A DNA stretch of 64,000 bases, from NCBI GenBank assembly GCA_945861535.1, contig CAMAUZ010000023.1:1-64000 (forward strand), read 5' to 3'. This document shows, piece by piece, positions 6,542-15,535 of this stretch (position 1 is the stretch's first letter; the number at the start of each line of letters is the position of its first letter). The translations under genes were made by a program, and so were the position numbers. Origin of the DNA: Akkermansia muciniphila (GTDB lineage: Bacteria > Verrucomicrobiota > Verrucomicrobiia > Limisphaerales > BJHT01). The notes under the pieces were generated by a model. The model was given only the letters and a program-made list of their open reading frames with translations. It was not told where the DNA came from and made no database searches.

Positions 6542-8050
6542 ATGAACCTTCCCTTCGCCCGAACCTGGTGGATTGAAGCAGCAAAAATCATCGGCGGCTG
6601 CTTTCCGGGCACGCCTGAGTCAGCGGAGTCCCGGAGGATGCGGGAAGGTCTGATTGCGGCGGGCGTGCGAGTGTTCGTCAATCTGCAAGAACCCGACGAG
6701 CGCGGTCGCAATGGAGCGCGGTTCCCATCGTATGAATCGGAGGTCCGGGCCATCGCGAAGCAGCACGCCGCGGAGGTAGAGTTCCACTCCTTCCCCATTG
6801 AGGACAATCACGCGCCAACCCCGGAAACGATGCGACAGATTCTCAAAGTTTTGCGCGCGGCCGTGGCGGCGCAGAAACTCGCTTACGTGCATTGTTGGGG
6901 CGGGCACGGCAGGACGGGCACGGTGGCCGGATGCTGGATGGTGGAACAGGGATTGTCGCCGCAGCAGGCGTTCCAGCGCATCACGGAGCAGCGCAAGCAT
7001 GATCCCCATCTGGCCAAGAATGAGGCGCCGCAGGTGGAGTCGCAGCGAAGTCTGGTCCGTTCGTGGAAACCGTCTCACACCGACGCGGGGAAAGTCGCCA
7101 ACGCAAAACTGAATCCACTTGCCAGCACGACTGCGGATCGTCTGGCGGGAGCACTCATCGGGCTTGCGGCCGGGGATGCGCTCGGGACCACGATTGAATT
7201 CAAGGCACCGGGGTCGTTTGCGCCGATGACAGACATCGTTGGCGGTGGGCCGTTTGGCCTGAAGCCCGGCCAGTGGACGGATGACACCTCGATGGCGCTG
7301 TGTCTGGCGGAGAGTCTGGTGGAGCGCGGTTGCTTTGACCCGGTGGATCAGCTCACGCGATACGTGAAGTGGTGGAAACACGGGCACTGGAGTGCCACCG
7401 GGGTGTGCTTCGACATCGGGGTGCAAACGCGCGCGGCCTTGGGAGAACATCAGGTCACGGGTAAACCTTTTTGCGGTCCGACAGGATCAACCAATGCGGG
7501 CAACGGCTCGCTCATGCGGTTGGCTCCCGTCGCAATGGCCTACTCCAGCAGCCCGAAGAAGGCGATCACTTACGCCGGAGAAAGCTCGCGGACAACACAC
7601 GGCACCCGTGAATGCGTGGACGCCTGCCGCTATTTCGCCGGCCTGCTGGTGGGGGCGATTCAAGGCCGGACGAAAAATGAGCTTCTCGCGCCGCACTTTT
7701 CGCCGGTCTCAGGGCTTTGGGCGGCGGAACCCTTGGCTCCGAAGGTGGCGGCCGTAGCGAAAGGATCATTCTTGACCAGGCAACCGCCCGCCATTCGCGG
7801 CAGCGGCTACGTGGTGGATTGTCTGGAAGCGGCGCTCTGGGCCTTTGCCGCCACTGAATCTTACGAGGCAGCGGTGCTCGCCGCGGTCAATCTTGGGGAC
7901 GACGCCGATACAACCGGAGCGGTGTGCGGACAGATCGCCGGGGCGTTCTACGGAGCTTCGGCGGTGCCTGAACGGTGGCGGAACAAGCTGGCCATGCTAC
8001 CCGAAATCGAGAAGCTTGCCGCCCAGCTTGGCAAGATGGCAAAGGATTAG
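6542..8050 (+). CDS. dual-specificity phosphatase fused to ADP-ribosylglycohydrolase
   Basis: A 502-residue two-domain protein. Residues 1-170 are a cysteine-based protein phosphatase: the P-loop HCWGGHGRTG fits the C-x5-R signature, and the Asp in IEDNHAPT can serve as general acid. Residues about 200-500 are a DraG/ARH-type ADP-ribosylglycohydrolase: GALIGLAAGDALG, GQWTDDTSMAL, NGSLMRLAPVA and NLGDDADTTGAVCGQIAGAFYG carry the Asp-rich binuclear metal site. The enzyme should remove ADP-ribose from a target, while the phosphatase half removes phosphate from protein or another substrate. It is the first gene beyond the attachment scar, so it may belong to the original chromosome. Linker residues 170-200 are poorly defined. 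Confidence 0.88.
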   Translation: MNLPFARTWWIEAAKIIGGCFPGTPESAESRRMREGLIAAGVRVFVNLQEPDERGRNGARFPSYESEVRAIAKQHAAEVEFHSFPIEDNHAPTPETMRQILKVLRAAVAAQKLAYVHCWGGHGRTGTVAGCWMVEQGLSPQQAFQRITEQRKHDPHLAKNEAPQVESQRSLVRSWKPSHTDAGKVANAKLNPLASTTADRLAGALIGLAAGDALGTTIEFKAPGSFAPMTDIVGGGPFGLKPGQWTDDTSMALCLAESLVERGCFDPVDQLTRYVKWWKHGHWSATGVCFDIGVQTRAALGEHQVTGKPFCGPTGSTNAGNGSLMRLAPVAMAYSSSPKKAITYAGESSRTTHGTRECVDACRYFAGLLVGAIQGRTKNELLAPHFSPVSGLWAAEPLAPKVAAVAKGSFLTRQPPAIRGSGYVVDCLEAALWAFAATESYEAAVLAAVNLGDDADTTGAVCGQIAGAFYGASAVPERWRNKLAMLPEIEKLAAQLGKMAKD

Positions 8051-8297
8051 GATGAACGAACGACGTTATCCACACACTCACAGCCAGTTTCTGGTGTCTG
8101 CGCACAGGGAAAGATTCCCTGTGAACCTCGGTTGTTACTCAGCGTTTGCCCACATCATGGCTGCCGGCCTGGAACGTTGATGGACCGCTTTGCGGCATTG
8201 CCCACTCAGGCCGCCAGCCTGCTGCCTTCATTTCGAGGAACCACCCAATGACGGGCTGTCCAGCCTTCCCGTCCTCTGTGCGAATTCACACCACGAT

Positions 8298-8858
8298 TCA
8301 CTGTTTGTTGTAGAAACCGTCAATGTGTGGCTCACTCGCTTTGGCCACGGCCAGAAGCTGCTCCGCTACTTCGTTGAGAAATTTCTCGTCCTTGTGCATG
8401 CGCCACAATATCTCCGGCTCTTGCCAATCTGAGGCCGGGAAACGCATTGCCATTTTTGCCTCCCACCACTCACGGGCAGTCGCACTGCGTTCATGCTTTT
8501 TCACCGCGTTTAAGATTTTGTCGGAGTGTCCGCGTTTTCTGACGCTATCCTTCTCCTTTGCGCGCGATACTCCAAAAAAGATGTTTTTTCCGGAATTCGC
8601 GAAGTATAGCTCGACAAAGTATTCCGCTTTCCACTCCGGCTTGGTAAGCAGCCAGCCGCTGTCCTTATCGACGAAGAATCGATTCCAGGTTGAGACAGTC
8701 CACCCCGGGAGCGATTTCTTGAGCTTTTCGCCTAACCGCGAGAGGAAACCATTGACCAGATGCTCCCTGGCTTCCGGCCAAGCTTCGGCAACGGCTGCGG
8801 CTATGCGAAGATTGCGCTCGTTGGTAATAATGAAATCTCGAATTGGTTCAGTGTTCAT
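8298..8858 (-). CDS. hypothetical protein, partner of the PD-(D/E)XK nuclease
   Basis: A 186-residue soluble protein, rich in charged and aromatic residues, with no signal peptide or membrane segment. The middle (residues about 60-110) looks beta-rich, with KAEYFVELYFA and KNIFFGVSR. I do not recognise the family. Its start overlaps the end of the upstream nuclease gene by 11 bases, so the two are co-translated and probably act together. The 247 bases between its stop and the phosphatase fusion gene hold no credible frame. Confidence 0.7.
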   Translation of the reverse strand: MNTEPIRDFIITNERNLRIAAAVAEAWPEAREHLVNGFLSRLGEKLKKSLPGWTVSTWNRFFVDKDSGWLLTKPEWKAEYFVELYFANSGKNIFFGVSRAKEKDSVRKRGHSDKILNAVKKHERSATAREWWEAKMAMRFPASDWQEPEILWRMHKDEKFLNEVAEQLLAVAKASEPHIDGFYNKQ

Positions 8859-9579
8859 TAGTCGGTGGTTGCTCGTTGCTCTTGGGCTCCCGTTTTAGGT
8901 CGGATTCGATATAGGCGATGAAGTCGGAAAGAAAATGACGGACCTTGTCCGCTTCACAAGCTCGGCGGCAGGCCTCCAGCCATGCGCGAATCTCCACCTG
9001 GTAACTCCAGCAATACAGCTCTTTACTTTTCTTACGCCCTTCCAGGTCAGAACTGGAAATAGATTTGGGGTTTTCTCCGTTGGGGGTCAGATAGATCAGC
9101 ACGCTCCGAATGGTTCCTCCCTTGGTGCATTGACTCAAATGTTCCAGGTAATCCTTCACTTGGTCCGGTTGTTCGACCGAATCCACCTTGTTTTCAATAG
9201 CCAGCAGAGCGTCGGCTTGAACCAACACATCAATGCGGCGCCGATGAGCCAGTATTTGATATGTCGGTGCCTCCCGTTGAACCACAACATCCTCGGCGGG
9301 ATAGTCTGATTGGTCTAGATTGAGCTCCTGAAAGATGCCCTTCAGAAACAAGTCGCCCTGCCCGTGGCTGCCTTTGGGATCGAGGAGGTCGGCCAGAATA
9401 TCAGACAGTTTGTTTTCATCAGGCTCGAAAACCTTAAAGATGTTGAGCCGTGTCCCGAGTTTTAGATCAATTTGCCGCTGCATCGACTCCGCTAGTTCAA
9501 CGCGATAGGTGGCATCGTCAAAAAACTGTTCCAGTTCGGGCAGGGCGACGGGGTTGATTTTAGTGGCAGCGGAGGTCAT
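8848..9579 (-). CDS. PD-(D/E)XK nuclease family protein
   Basis: A 243-residue protein. The segment RIDVLVQADALLAIENKVDS (residues about 115-134) is the PD-(D/E)XK core: Asp in RIDVLV and the E-x-K of IENK. It is followed by the EQPDQVKDYLEHL helix typical of the PDDEXK_4-like group. The N-terminus carries NIFKVFEPDENKLSDILADLLDPKG, also characteristic of these proteins. Such nucleases often occur in mobile or defence loci. The start ATG gives the family-typical beginning and the gene overlaps its downstream partner by 11 bases. Its target is unknown. Confidence 0.8.
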   Translation of the reverse strand: MTSAATKINPVALPELEQFFDDATYRVELAESMQRQIDLKLGTRLNIFKVFEPDENKLSDILADLLDPKGSHGQGDLFLKGIFQELNLDQSDYPAEDVVVQREAPTYQILAHRRRIDVLVQADALLAIENKVDSVEQPDQVKDYLEHLSQCTKGGTIRSVLIYLTPNGENPKSISSSDLEGRKKSKELYCWSYQVEIRAWLEACRRACEADKVRHFLSDFIAYIESDLKREPKSNEQPPTNEH

Positions 9580-9667
9580 GGCGTACGGGTTTCGGATGGC
9601 AGCTTGCTCCTTCCGGATTGGTTGTCCAGTCTGTTAGACGAGCGGATCAGAATCTGACGGTCTCCTG

Positions 9668-10065
9668 TTACAGCGGCTCCGAATCCGGCTCCTCTGAAGC
9701 TTCCAACCGCAGCTTGGGGGGGGCGAGCTCAAGGATCTTCCCACGCCAGATTTTCGCCGCCGGCAGGATTCCCAACTGGCAGGTGCAACTCAGTATCCCA
9801 GACTGGCGGAGTGAGTTCGTCGGGAGGATGCTTGGTGCCCGCGGGGATCATTTCGCCCATCATCGCCTGGTTCCCGTCCGGGGCAGTCCACTCGGCTGTC
9901 GTGAAGCCCAGCCACTCGCCCAAACGGCTCCGGAACGGGACGCACGAGGGCTGTCGCAAGATCGTGGGCGTGTTTTCCCAACGACTGCCTGTCTCGTATC
10001 TGCATGGGCGGCCCTCGAACACGTGACAAGTTCGAGTTAATCGCAATCAGATCGCCAATTTTCAA
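9668..10065 (-). pseudogene. frameshifted remnant of an unidentified gene
   Basis: Reading the minus strand from a TTG at 10065, one frame begins MKIGDLIAINSNLSR, a second continues with FEGRPCRYETGSRWENTP to WEDP, and a third resumes ELAPPKLRLEASEEPDSEPL to a stop at 9668. Joining the pieces needs at least two frame changes, one of them a single extra T near 9730. The joined product would be about 130 residues. I do not recognise the family. Real frameshifts or assembly errors both remain possible; a G8 tract at 9716-9723 lies nearby but is not where the frame changes. Confidence 0.5.
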
Positions 10066-10146
10066 TTCCAGGGAATTTTTAGGCTATTAAACGAAACCGC
10101 ATCATTGCTTAATTGAGCCGGACGCAATTAAGCTCCGTTTAATAAC

Positions 10147-11313
10147 ATGCAACGCGGGCTGACAGGCCACCTTGTTCCCCTCCCGATGGCAGGGGAGCGT
10201 TGCCGCGCCTTCGTCCCGAATCCATTGCCACCGGAGCCGCCGCTGGTGCTCGACGACGACCTGCTCGACCTGCTCGCTCGGGCCAATCTGGCGCTCGGCC
10301 GTTTGGATGGCTTGACCGCCGTCCTACCGGACCCCGGAGTCTTTCTTTACAACTACATCCGCAAGGAAGCCGTGCTGTCGTCGCAAATCGAAGGCACGCA
10401 GTCCAGCCTCTCCGACCTGCTGCTGTTTGAGAATGAAGCCGCACCGGGCGTGCCCTTGAACGACGTACAGGAGGTGTCCAATTACGTCGCCGCGATGCAG
10501 CACGGGTTGAAGCGCGTGCGCGGTGGCTTCCCGGTGTCGTTGCGGCTCTTGAAGGAAATCCACGCCGTGCTGCTCACGAAGGGACGCGGCAGCGAAAAGG
10601 AGCCGGGTGAATTCCGTCGGTCGCAGAACTGGATTGGTGGCACACGCCCCGGGAACGCGGCCTTCGTCCCACCACCCGCCGATCATGTCGCCGAGTGCTG
10701 GGGCGCGCTTGAAAAGTTCCTGCACGACGACAAGGTCAGGTTGCCCGTGCTTGTGAAGGCCGCACTGGCGCACGTCCAGTTCGAGACGATTCACCCGTTC
10801 CTCGACGGCAATGGGCGCGTGGGCCGTTTGCTCATCACGTTCCTGCTCTGCACCGAGGGTGCGTTGCACGAGCCGACGCTCTACCTGAGCCTCTACCTAA
10901 AGCAAAACCGCGCCCGCTACTACGAACTGCTCCAAGCCGTGCGGAAAGATGGCGACTGGGAAGAGTGGCTGCGGTTCTTTCTCGAAGGCGTGGAAAAGAC
11001 GGCCACCCAAGCCGCCTCGACCGCCCGGCGGCTCATGGCGCTCGCGAGCAAGGACGCGCAGCGGATTCAGGGGATCGGTCGCGCGGCGGGAACGGCGCTG
11101 CGCGTTCACCAACTGCTCCAAGCCCAACCCATCGTGTCGATCCCGGTCGCGGCGGAGCGGCTCAAGCTGTCGTTCCCGGCGGTGAACACCGGCTTGGGAC
11201 ATCTGGTGAAGCTCGGCATCGTCCGGGAACTCACGGGAAAGACTCGCGGTCGCCTCTTCGCCTACGACGCCGCGCTCAAGCCGCTGAACGAGGGCATGGA
11301 GCCATTGAAATAG
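10147..11313 (+). CDS. Fic family protein (AMPylase-type) with N-terminal inhibitory motif
   Basis: A 388-residue Fic-domain protein. The catalytic loop HPFLDGNGRVGR starts at about residue 216 and matches HPFx(D/E)GNGRxxR. The N-terminal SSQIEG (about 78-83) fits the (S/T)xxxE(G/N) inhibitory helix motif of class II Fic proteins, whose Glu blocks ATP binding until relieved. The C-terminal 90 residues look like a winged helix (LLQAQPIVSIPVAAERLKLS, then a conserved GRLFAY strand) that may bind DNA. Fic enzymes transfer AMP from ATP onto target proteins. The gene stands alone, between a decayed gene and a repeat-rich intergenic region. Confidence 0.9.
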   Translation: MQRGLTGHLVPLPMAGERCRAFVPNPLPPEPPLVLDDDLLDLLARANLALGRLDGLTAVLPDPGVFLYNYIRKEAVLSSQIEGTQSSLSDLLLFENEAAPGVPLNDVQEVSNYVAAMQHGLKRVRGGFPVSLRLLKEIHAVLLTKGRGSEKEPGEFRRSQNWIGGTRPGNAAFVPPPADHVAECWGALEKFLHDDKVRLPVLVKAALAHVQFETIHPFLDGNGRVGRLLITFLLCTEGALHEPTLYLSLYLKQNRARYYELLQAVRKDGDWEEWLRFFLEGVEKTATQAASTARRLMALASKDAQRIQGIGRAAGTALRVHQLLQAQPIVSIPVAAERLKLSFPAVNTGLGHLVKLGIVRELTGKTRGRLFAYDAALKPLNEGMEPLK

Positions 11314-11752
11314 GGGGACACGCTCGCAAATTCTCAGGGCCATTTAGGGCCACCGTTCCTTCATAAATCTCTGCGAACGCGCCAACCGGCCAATTTCATC
11401 GAAGGTAATAATCGCCCAAAAAAGAGACGCTTCGGGCGACGAGACGCCATCTCCGGCTTCCGCGCTTCCCGCCGTGGGAGCAGGGGGCCGGGAGAGGCGG
11501 TCCGAGCCTGCGATGAGGCGCAAATATTGCAGGTGGGCCGGTGCCTGATTGCCAAGCGGGGACGTGCTCGCGGGCGAGCGCGCCAGCCAGTGCGGTGGTG
11601 GCAAGGATGTTGCCCGTGTCGATTCGCAGAGTGACGCCGCGTTCCATGCCGGCGTCGAACGGGGGCTTCTTCGGCAACGTCACCGCCCGCAGACCCACCG
11701 CTTCAGTTTCGGGACTTGGGCGGCCTTGAATCTCCGTCCACTCGGCATCCGG
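11314..11752. other. intergenic region without supported gene
   Basis: About 440 bases after the Fic gene. Frames on both strands here have low-complexity Pro/Arg/Ala-rich translations with no recognisable motif. I see no RNA gene or clear terminator. The stretch leads directly into the inverted-repeat element at 11753. Confidence 0.4.
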
Positions 11753-11991
11753 GGGCGCATCTCAGTTTCCAGCAACCCTGGGCAGGCACGGGTGCCGTGC
11801 ACGCGGAAACCTGCGACGGCACGCGCGCGGGCGCGGTGGGGCAGGCATCCCTGCCGCCCGTTTCCAAGGCCGAGCTCCCCGCCGAAATGGGAACACGGGG
11901 CAGGGATGCCCCGCCAACTGGCAGGCAAGGATGCCTGCCCTACCCGGCTGGCGCGGACGCCAAGCCGCGTGCAAGAAACTGAGATGCGCCC
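11753..11991. repeat. family A inverted-repeat element, copy 1 (MITE-like)
   Basis: A 239-bp element bounded by perfect 17-bp terminal inverted repeats: GGGCGCATCTCAGTTTC at 11753-11769 and GAAACTGAGATGCGCCC at 11975-11991. The interior holds several short hairpins built on GGCAGGCATCCCTGCC and GGCAAGGATGCCTGCC. There is no credible gene. A related copy lies at 30551-30820. The structure suggests a non-autonomous mobile element or REP-type repeat; no target-site duplication was confirmed. Confidence 0.75.
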
Positions 11992-12104
11992 GGCCTCCGG
12001 CGGACCGGGAGAATGTCTTTGCCATTGAAAATCGTGGTGGTACCTTGCTGCACCTCACACACCAAACGACTCATCCCAGAAAATTGCAGCAACCCGTTTA
12101 CCCA

Positions 12105-13034
12105 ATGAAAACCGAGTTCCATTCCGTTTGGCGCCGCCCGGCGCGGGCCGCCTCGTCGGCTTGCCCGGTTCCGAGCGGCCCTGCCACCACCACCCCGCCG
12201 ACCTTCCGCCTTCGGGCGACGGACTGGGGCTTCACGCTCATCGAACTCCTCGTGGTCATCGCGATCATCGGCATTTTGGCGAGCATGCTGCTGCCGGCGT
12301 TGAGCACGGCCAAGGTGAAGGGCACCGGGGCGGTGTGCTTGAACAACCAGAAGCAACTTTCGCTCGGGTTTCTGATGTTTCCAGATGACAACGATGACAA
12401 CATGGTGCCGAACGGCGCGGGCGGCGGCTATTGGCCGGGCGCGATGAACAGCAATAACGTGGTCTCCGGGCCGCCGGCGAGCTTCGGGGGGTTAACCCGC
12501 GCCGACTGCCTCGACTATGTCCACCGCGGGCTGTCGAATGGACCGCTCTTCCGCTACGTGCCCAACCTGCAGGCGTTTCATTGTCCGGGCGACAAGCGAA
12601 CCCTCCTGACGCCGGGATCCGGTTGGGGCTGGGACAGCTATTCGAAAGCCAATGGCATGAATGGGGGCGGCTGGCAGGGCGCGCTCCAGCCTCCGTTTGT
12701 GAAATCAGCCGAAATCACCCAGGCTGACCAAACCCTGGTCTTCCTCGAGGAATCCGACCCGCGCGGCTACAACTGGGGAACTTGGGTGATGGACGTCAAT
12801 CCCTCGCCCAATTGGGTGGACCCATTCTCCGTTTATCACGGTCGGATCAGCACCCTGTCGTACGCCGACGGCCACGCGGAAGGGCATCGGTGGGAAGACC
12901 AGGCGGTGCTGACCGCCGCGCAGAGATCGGGAGCCGGGCAAAGCTCCTTTTTCTGGGCGGGAGGAAATGGCAGCAATCCGGACTACCTCTACATGTACCA
13001 GCGCTATCGGCACCGGAATTGGGCGCCGTGGTGA
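12105..13034 (+). CDS. prepilin-type pseudopilin with H-X9-DG domain
   Basis: The ATG at 12105 gives 309 residues. Residues about 45-65 hold the type IV prepilin cleavage and methylation signal ([17 protein letters not shown]) preceded by a long basic leader. Cleavage would occur after the Gly. The C-terminal third contains [12 protein letters not shown], the H-X9-DG signature of a large Verrucomicrobia/Planctomycetes/Lentisphaerae family of type II secretion-like pseudopilins. The protein would sit in the inner membrane with a periplasmic domain. In-frame codons extend upstream to 11931 but run through the repeat end, so that start is unlikely. A hairpin terminator follows. Confidence 0.88.
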   Translation: MKTEFHSVWRRPARAASSACPVPSGPATTTPPTFRLRATDWGFTLIELLVVIAIIGILASMLLPALSTAKVKGTGAVCLNNQKQLSLGFLMFPDDNDDNMVPNGAGGGYWPGAMNSNNVVSGPPASFGGLTRADCLDYVHRGLSNGPLFRYVPNLQAFHCPGDKRTLLTPGSGWGWDSYSKANGMNGGGWQGALQPPFVKSAEITQADQTLVFLEESDPRGYNWGTWVMDVNPSPNWVDPFSVYHGRISTLSYADGHAEGHRWEDQAVLTAAQRSGAGQSSFFWAGGNGSNPDYLYMYQRYRHRNWAPW

Positions 13035-13076
13035 ACCGCCGCTGCCGGGATGAATGTTAAGGTTGCCCCGCGACAC

Positions 13077-13102
13077 CCGCCCCGTTTTTGAGGGCGGTTT
13101 TT
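13077..13102 (+). terminator. rho-independent terminator after the pseudopilin gene
   Basis: Stem CCGCCC (13077-13082) pairs with GGGCGG (13092-13097) across a nine-base loop and is followed by five T residues. It lies 43 bases after the pseudopilin stop and has the expected orientation. Confidence 0.75.
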
Positions 13103-13260
13103 CGTTTCATCCTCTCGCAGCCGTGGCAGCGGAATGGGAAGACGACTTGACGTCGGCTTCTCCGCGCCCTGTTCCCGGATTGAATACGGTTTACCACCGC
13201 TCGTTTTTCGCGAAAATTTTTCTGCGTGCTTTGACCTGGGGAAGCAGGTACTCATAACGG

Positions 13261-14532
13261 ATGACCATTTGGTTACTTGCTTTTCTGCTTCTGGGTGCGG
13301 TCGGTTCCAGCGGCCTCCAACAGGGAGCGCTGCGGATGCTGATCACCTTTTTCGGCGCCATCGTCGCGACGTTTCTCGCCGTGCCGCTGGCACCGCACAT
13401 CAGTCCCTTGATCGCGATGGTCGGCTTCGAGAACCCGCTGTGGGTGGTCGTGCTGCCGCCCTTGATCGTGTTCGTCTCGATCAGTCTGGTGGTGACGAGC
13501 ATCGCCCAGGTGGTCCATCTCAAGATCAGCACGCTGTTCAAATACCGGCGCAGAGAGGCGGAGTATTTCCGCTGGGAACGGATGAACTCGCGCGTGGGCA
13601 TCCCCATCGGCCTGCTGACCGCCATGCTCTATCTGATTTTCATCGGCGCGCTGGTCAACTCCACCGGCTACCTCACCGCGCAGGTCGAGTCCAAGGGCGA
13701 AAACCCCGTCTGGCTGAAGCTGGTGAACCGGATGCGGGCCGAGGTCCACTCGACCGGCCTCGTGCGGTTCTCGGCGGCCATGAACCCGCTGCCGCCGTCG
13801 TTCTTCGATGCCGCCGACCTCATCGGCCTGGTCTATCACAATCCCGAACTGCTCAGTCGCGCGCTGGATTATCCGGCGCTGATGCAGTTGGCGGATAACA
13901 AAGAGGTGCAGGGTCTGCTGACCGATCCCCAGTTCATTCAGGCGTCCACCAACCAGGTGAGCATCGTCGAGATCATGGCCATCCCGAGGGTGCAGGGCAT
14001 CCTGACCAATGCGGACACCATGGGGCAATTGCGGGCGCAGTTTGAGCCGGTGGACGCGAAGGATCTGCACGAGTTCCTGAAAACCGGCAAGTCCCCCAAA
14101 TTTGATCCCGAACTCATCCTCGGCCGGTGGCAGGTCGATGCCGCCGGCACGATCAGCCAGTACCGCAAACTCAACGACAGCGCGACCATCGCGGAACTCG
14201 GCCGATTGAAGGCCTATGTCGTCCGCCGCCTGCCCGACCTGACCCTCGCCGCCACCCCCGACAACCGGCTCGTCCTCAAAGGCACGCAGCCCAACATCCC
14301 CGCCTACGCGCCCATCATTACCAGCAAGGGCATCATCCCCGCGATCGCCGCACCAGGCACGCCCAAAGCCCAGCCGAAAGTCGCGGTCCAGGGCACTTGG
14401 GCGCGAACGGGCGACAAGTATCAGGTGAAATTCCAAGGCGACAAAGGCGAGCGCAGCGGCGAAGCGACGGTCGAGAACGGCAAGCTGGTGATCGTGTTCA
14501 ACAAAGACCCGCTGGTGTTCGAGAGGGAGTAG
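13261..14532 (+). CDS. CvpA-like membrane protein with C-terminal soluble domain
   Basis: A 423-residue protein. The first 145 residues hold about four membrane segments (LLAFLLLGAVGSSG, MLITFFGAIVATFLAV, VVVLPPLIVFVSISLVV, LLTAMLYLIFIGAL) arranged like the CvpA/colicin V production family. The remaining 280 residues are soluble and of unknown function; the last part has beta-rich segments (KVAVQGTWARTGDKYQVKF) resembling a lipocalin-like or 'residual-signal' domain. It stands alone on the plus strand and starts 227 bases after the pseudopilin. The exact role is unknown. Confidence 0.7.
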   Translation: MTIWLLAFLLLGAVGSSGLQQGALRMLITFFGAIVATFLAVPLAPHISPLIAMVGFENPLWVVVLPPLIVFVSISLVVTSIAQVVHLKISTLFKYRRREAEYFRWERMNSRVGIPIGLLTAMLYLIFIGALVNSTGYLTAQVESKGENPVWLKLVNRMRAEVHSTGLVRFSAAMNPLPPSFFDAADLIGLVYHNPELLSRALDYPALMQLADNKEVQGLLTDPQFIQASTNQVSIVEIMAIPRVQGILTNADTMGQLRAQFEPVDAKDLHEFLKTGKSPKFDPELILGRWQVDAAGTISQYRKLNDSATIAELGRLKAYVVRRLPDLTLAATPDNRLVLKGTQPNIPAYAPIITSKGIIPAIAAPGTPKAQPKVAVQGTWARTGDKYQVKFQGDKGERSGEATVENGKLVIVFNKDPLVFERE

Positions 14533-15123
14533 TTGCGGGGTCGCGAGGGAGGAACTGCCGGAGCGCTCGGTCGCGTTCAACCGCGGCTGACGTGGCGCGA
14601 GCGCAAGACTTCCGACTAGGTTTGATTCCCTCCCTCCCTTCCCAGCGGGGTGAGTGTTTGCTTGGTCCAAATTGAACGTCGCGCCGTGGGGGTATCAACC
14701 GTTGCGAAAGTTCGCGCCAACCGCACCGGAGCCTTCGCCCCCCTTCTAAGAAACACAGTCATAAGTCGTTGCTATGTAGAGGTTTCAAAGCCGATCAATT
14801 TCACCGAAAACCGGATGTCCGCCGACAAGTTTCTTTCTGTATCAGGACGCTTCCGCAGCGGGTGCGAGGCTCTCCTCCGTTCGGAACGGTGGAGAGGGCC
14901 GGGGAGAGGAGGCGCTCCGCAACGGCGAGACCGTACACAATGGTGGGGCACCCCTCTCCCCGTTCGTGCCTCACGGGGCGAGGGAGCCGGACGCGCTGCT
15001 CTTTGAGGCGATCTCGGCACGAACTTTCGCAGCAATTGACAGTGCGGGGCGCGTCCCGCCGGCACGCCGGGGGGGGGGGAATGGCGTCTTGCCTCACGGG
15101 CGTGCAGTTCCTAGCTTCGTCCC
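14533..15123. other. intergenic region with hairpin repeats and an 11-G tract
   Basis: No credible gene. A palindromic stretch around 14870-14905 contains CTCTCCTCCGTT and its near-complement AACGGTGGAGAG, followed by the GGCCGGGGAGAGG and CCCCTCTCCCCG pieces common in dispersed repeats. A run of 11 G residues lies at 15069-15079, 45 bases before the nucleotidyltransferase remnant. Confidence 0.5.
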
Positions 15124-15524
15124 GTGAAGCTGCATTTGGAAAATCTCCCGGCGGCGCTCGCAGATCAGCGGGAAACGCTGGCGCGCTGTCTCGAAGCGAT
15201 GAACGCCGCGCAGCCGCTGCGGCAGGTCATTCTCTTCGGCTCGCACGCGCGCGGGGATGCGCGGCCCGACAGCGATGTGGACCTGTGGTTGGTGGCGGAT
15301 GGGGCGGAGAAGCAATATGACACCGCGACCACCTGCATGACCGGATGGTCGAGTGGAGATCCGAACTCGAACCCCTCGCCGCCTCGGTGTGCCTCGAACT
15401 CGCGCAAGCCTACTTCACCGACCCCTACCCCGGCTTTGATCTCGATGACCCGGACTGGCCAAAACTGCGCGGGCAGCTCGCGCAGGTGGAGGTGTTGCTG
15501 GCCGCGGTGAAGGCCCGGCTGTAA
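15124..15524 (+). pseudogene. broken nucleotidyltransferase with HEPN-like tail
   Basis: The first 65 codons encode an MNT-type nucleotidyltransferase start with FGSHARGDARPDSDVDLWL, an intact GS-X10-D-x-D motif. The frame then drifts into low-complexity sequence. In the +1 frame, beginning near 15340, a sensible protein appears: DRMVEWRSELEPL, then LELAQAYFTDPYPGF and a helical end LRGQLAQVEVLLAAVKARL stopping at 15522-15524. The tail resembles the C-terminus of HEPN proteins that pair with these nucleotidyltransferases. It therefore looks like a decayed MNT-HEPN module joined by deletion or frameshift. A single frameshifted gene is the alternative. Confidence 0.6.
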
Positions 15525-15535
15525 CCCGCGTCACC

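Noticed and set aside
8066..8074. Perfect DnaA box TTATCCACA
   Set aside because: A single 9-base match without neighbours, far from dnaA and at the end of a gene; expected by chance at this frequency.
9716..9723. G8 tract as a phase-variation switch
   Set aside because: The frame changes of the nearby broken gene lie outside the tract, so its length does not decide the reading frame.
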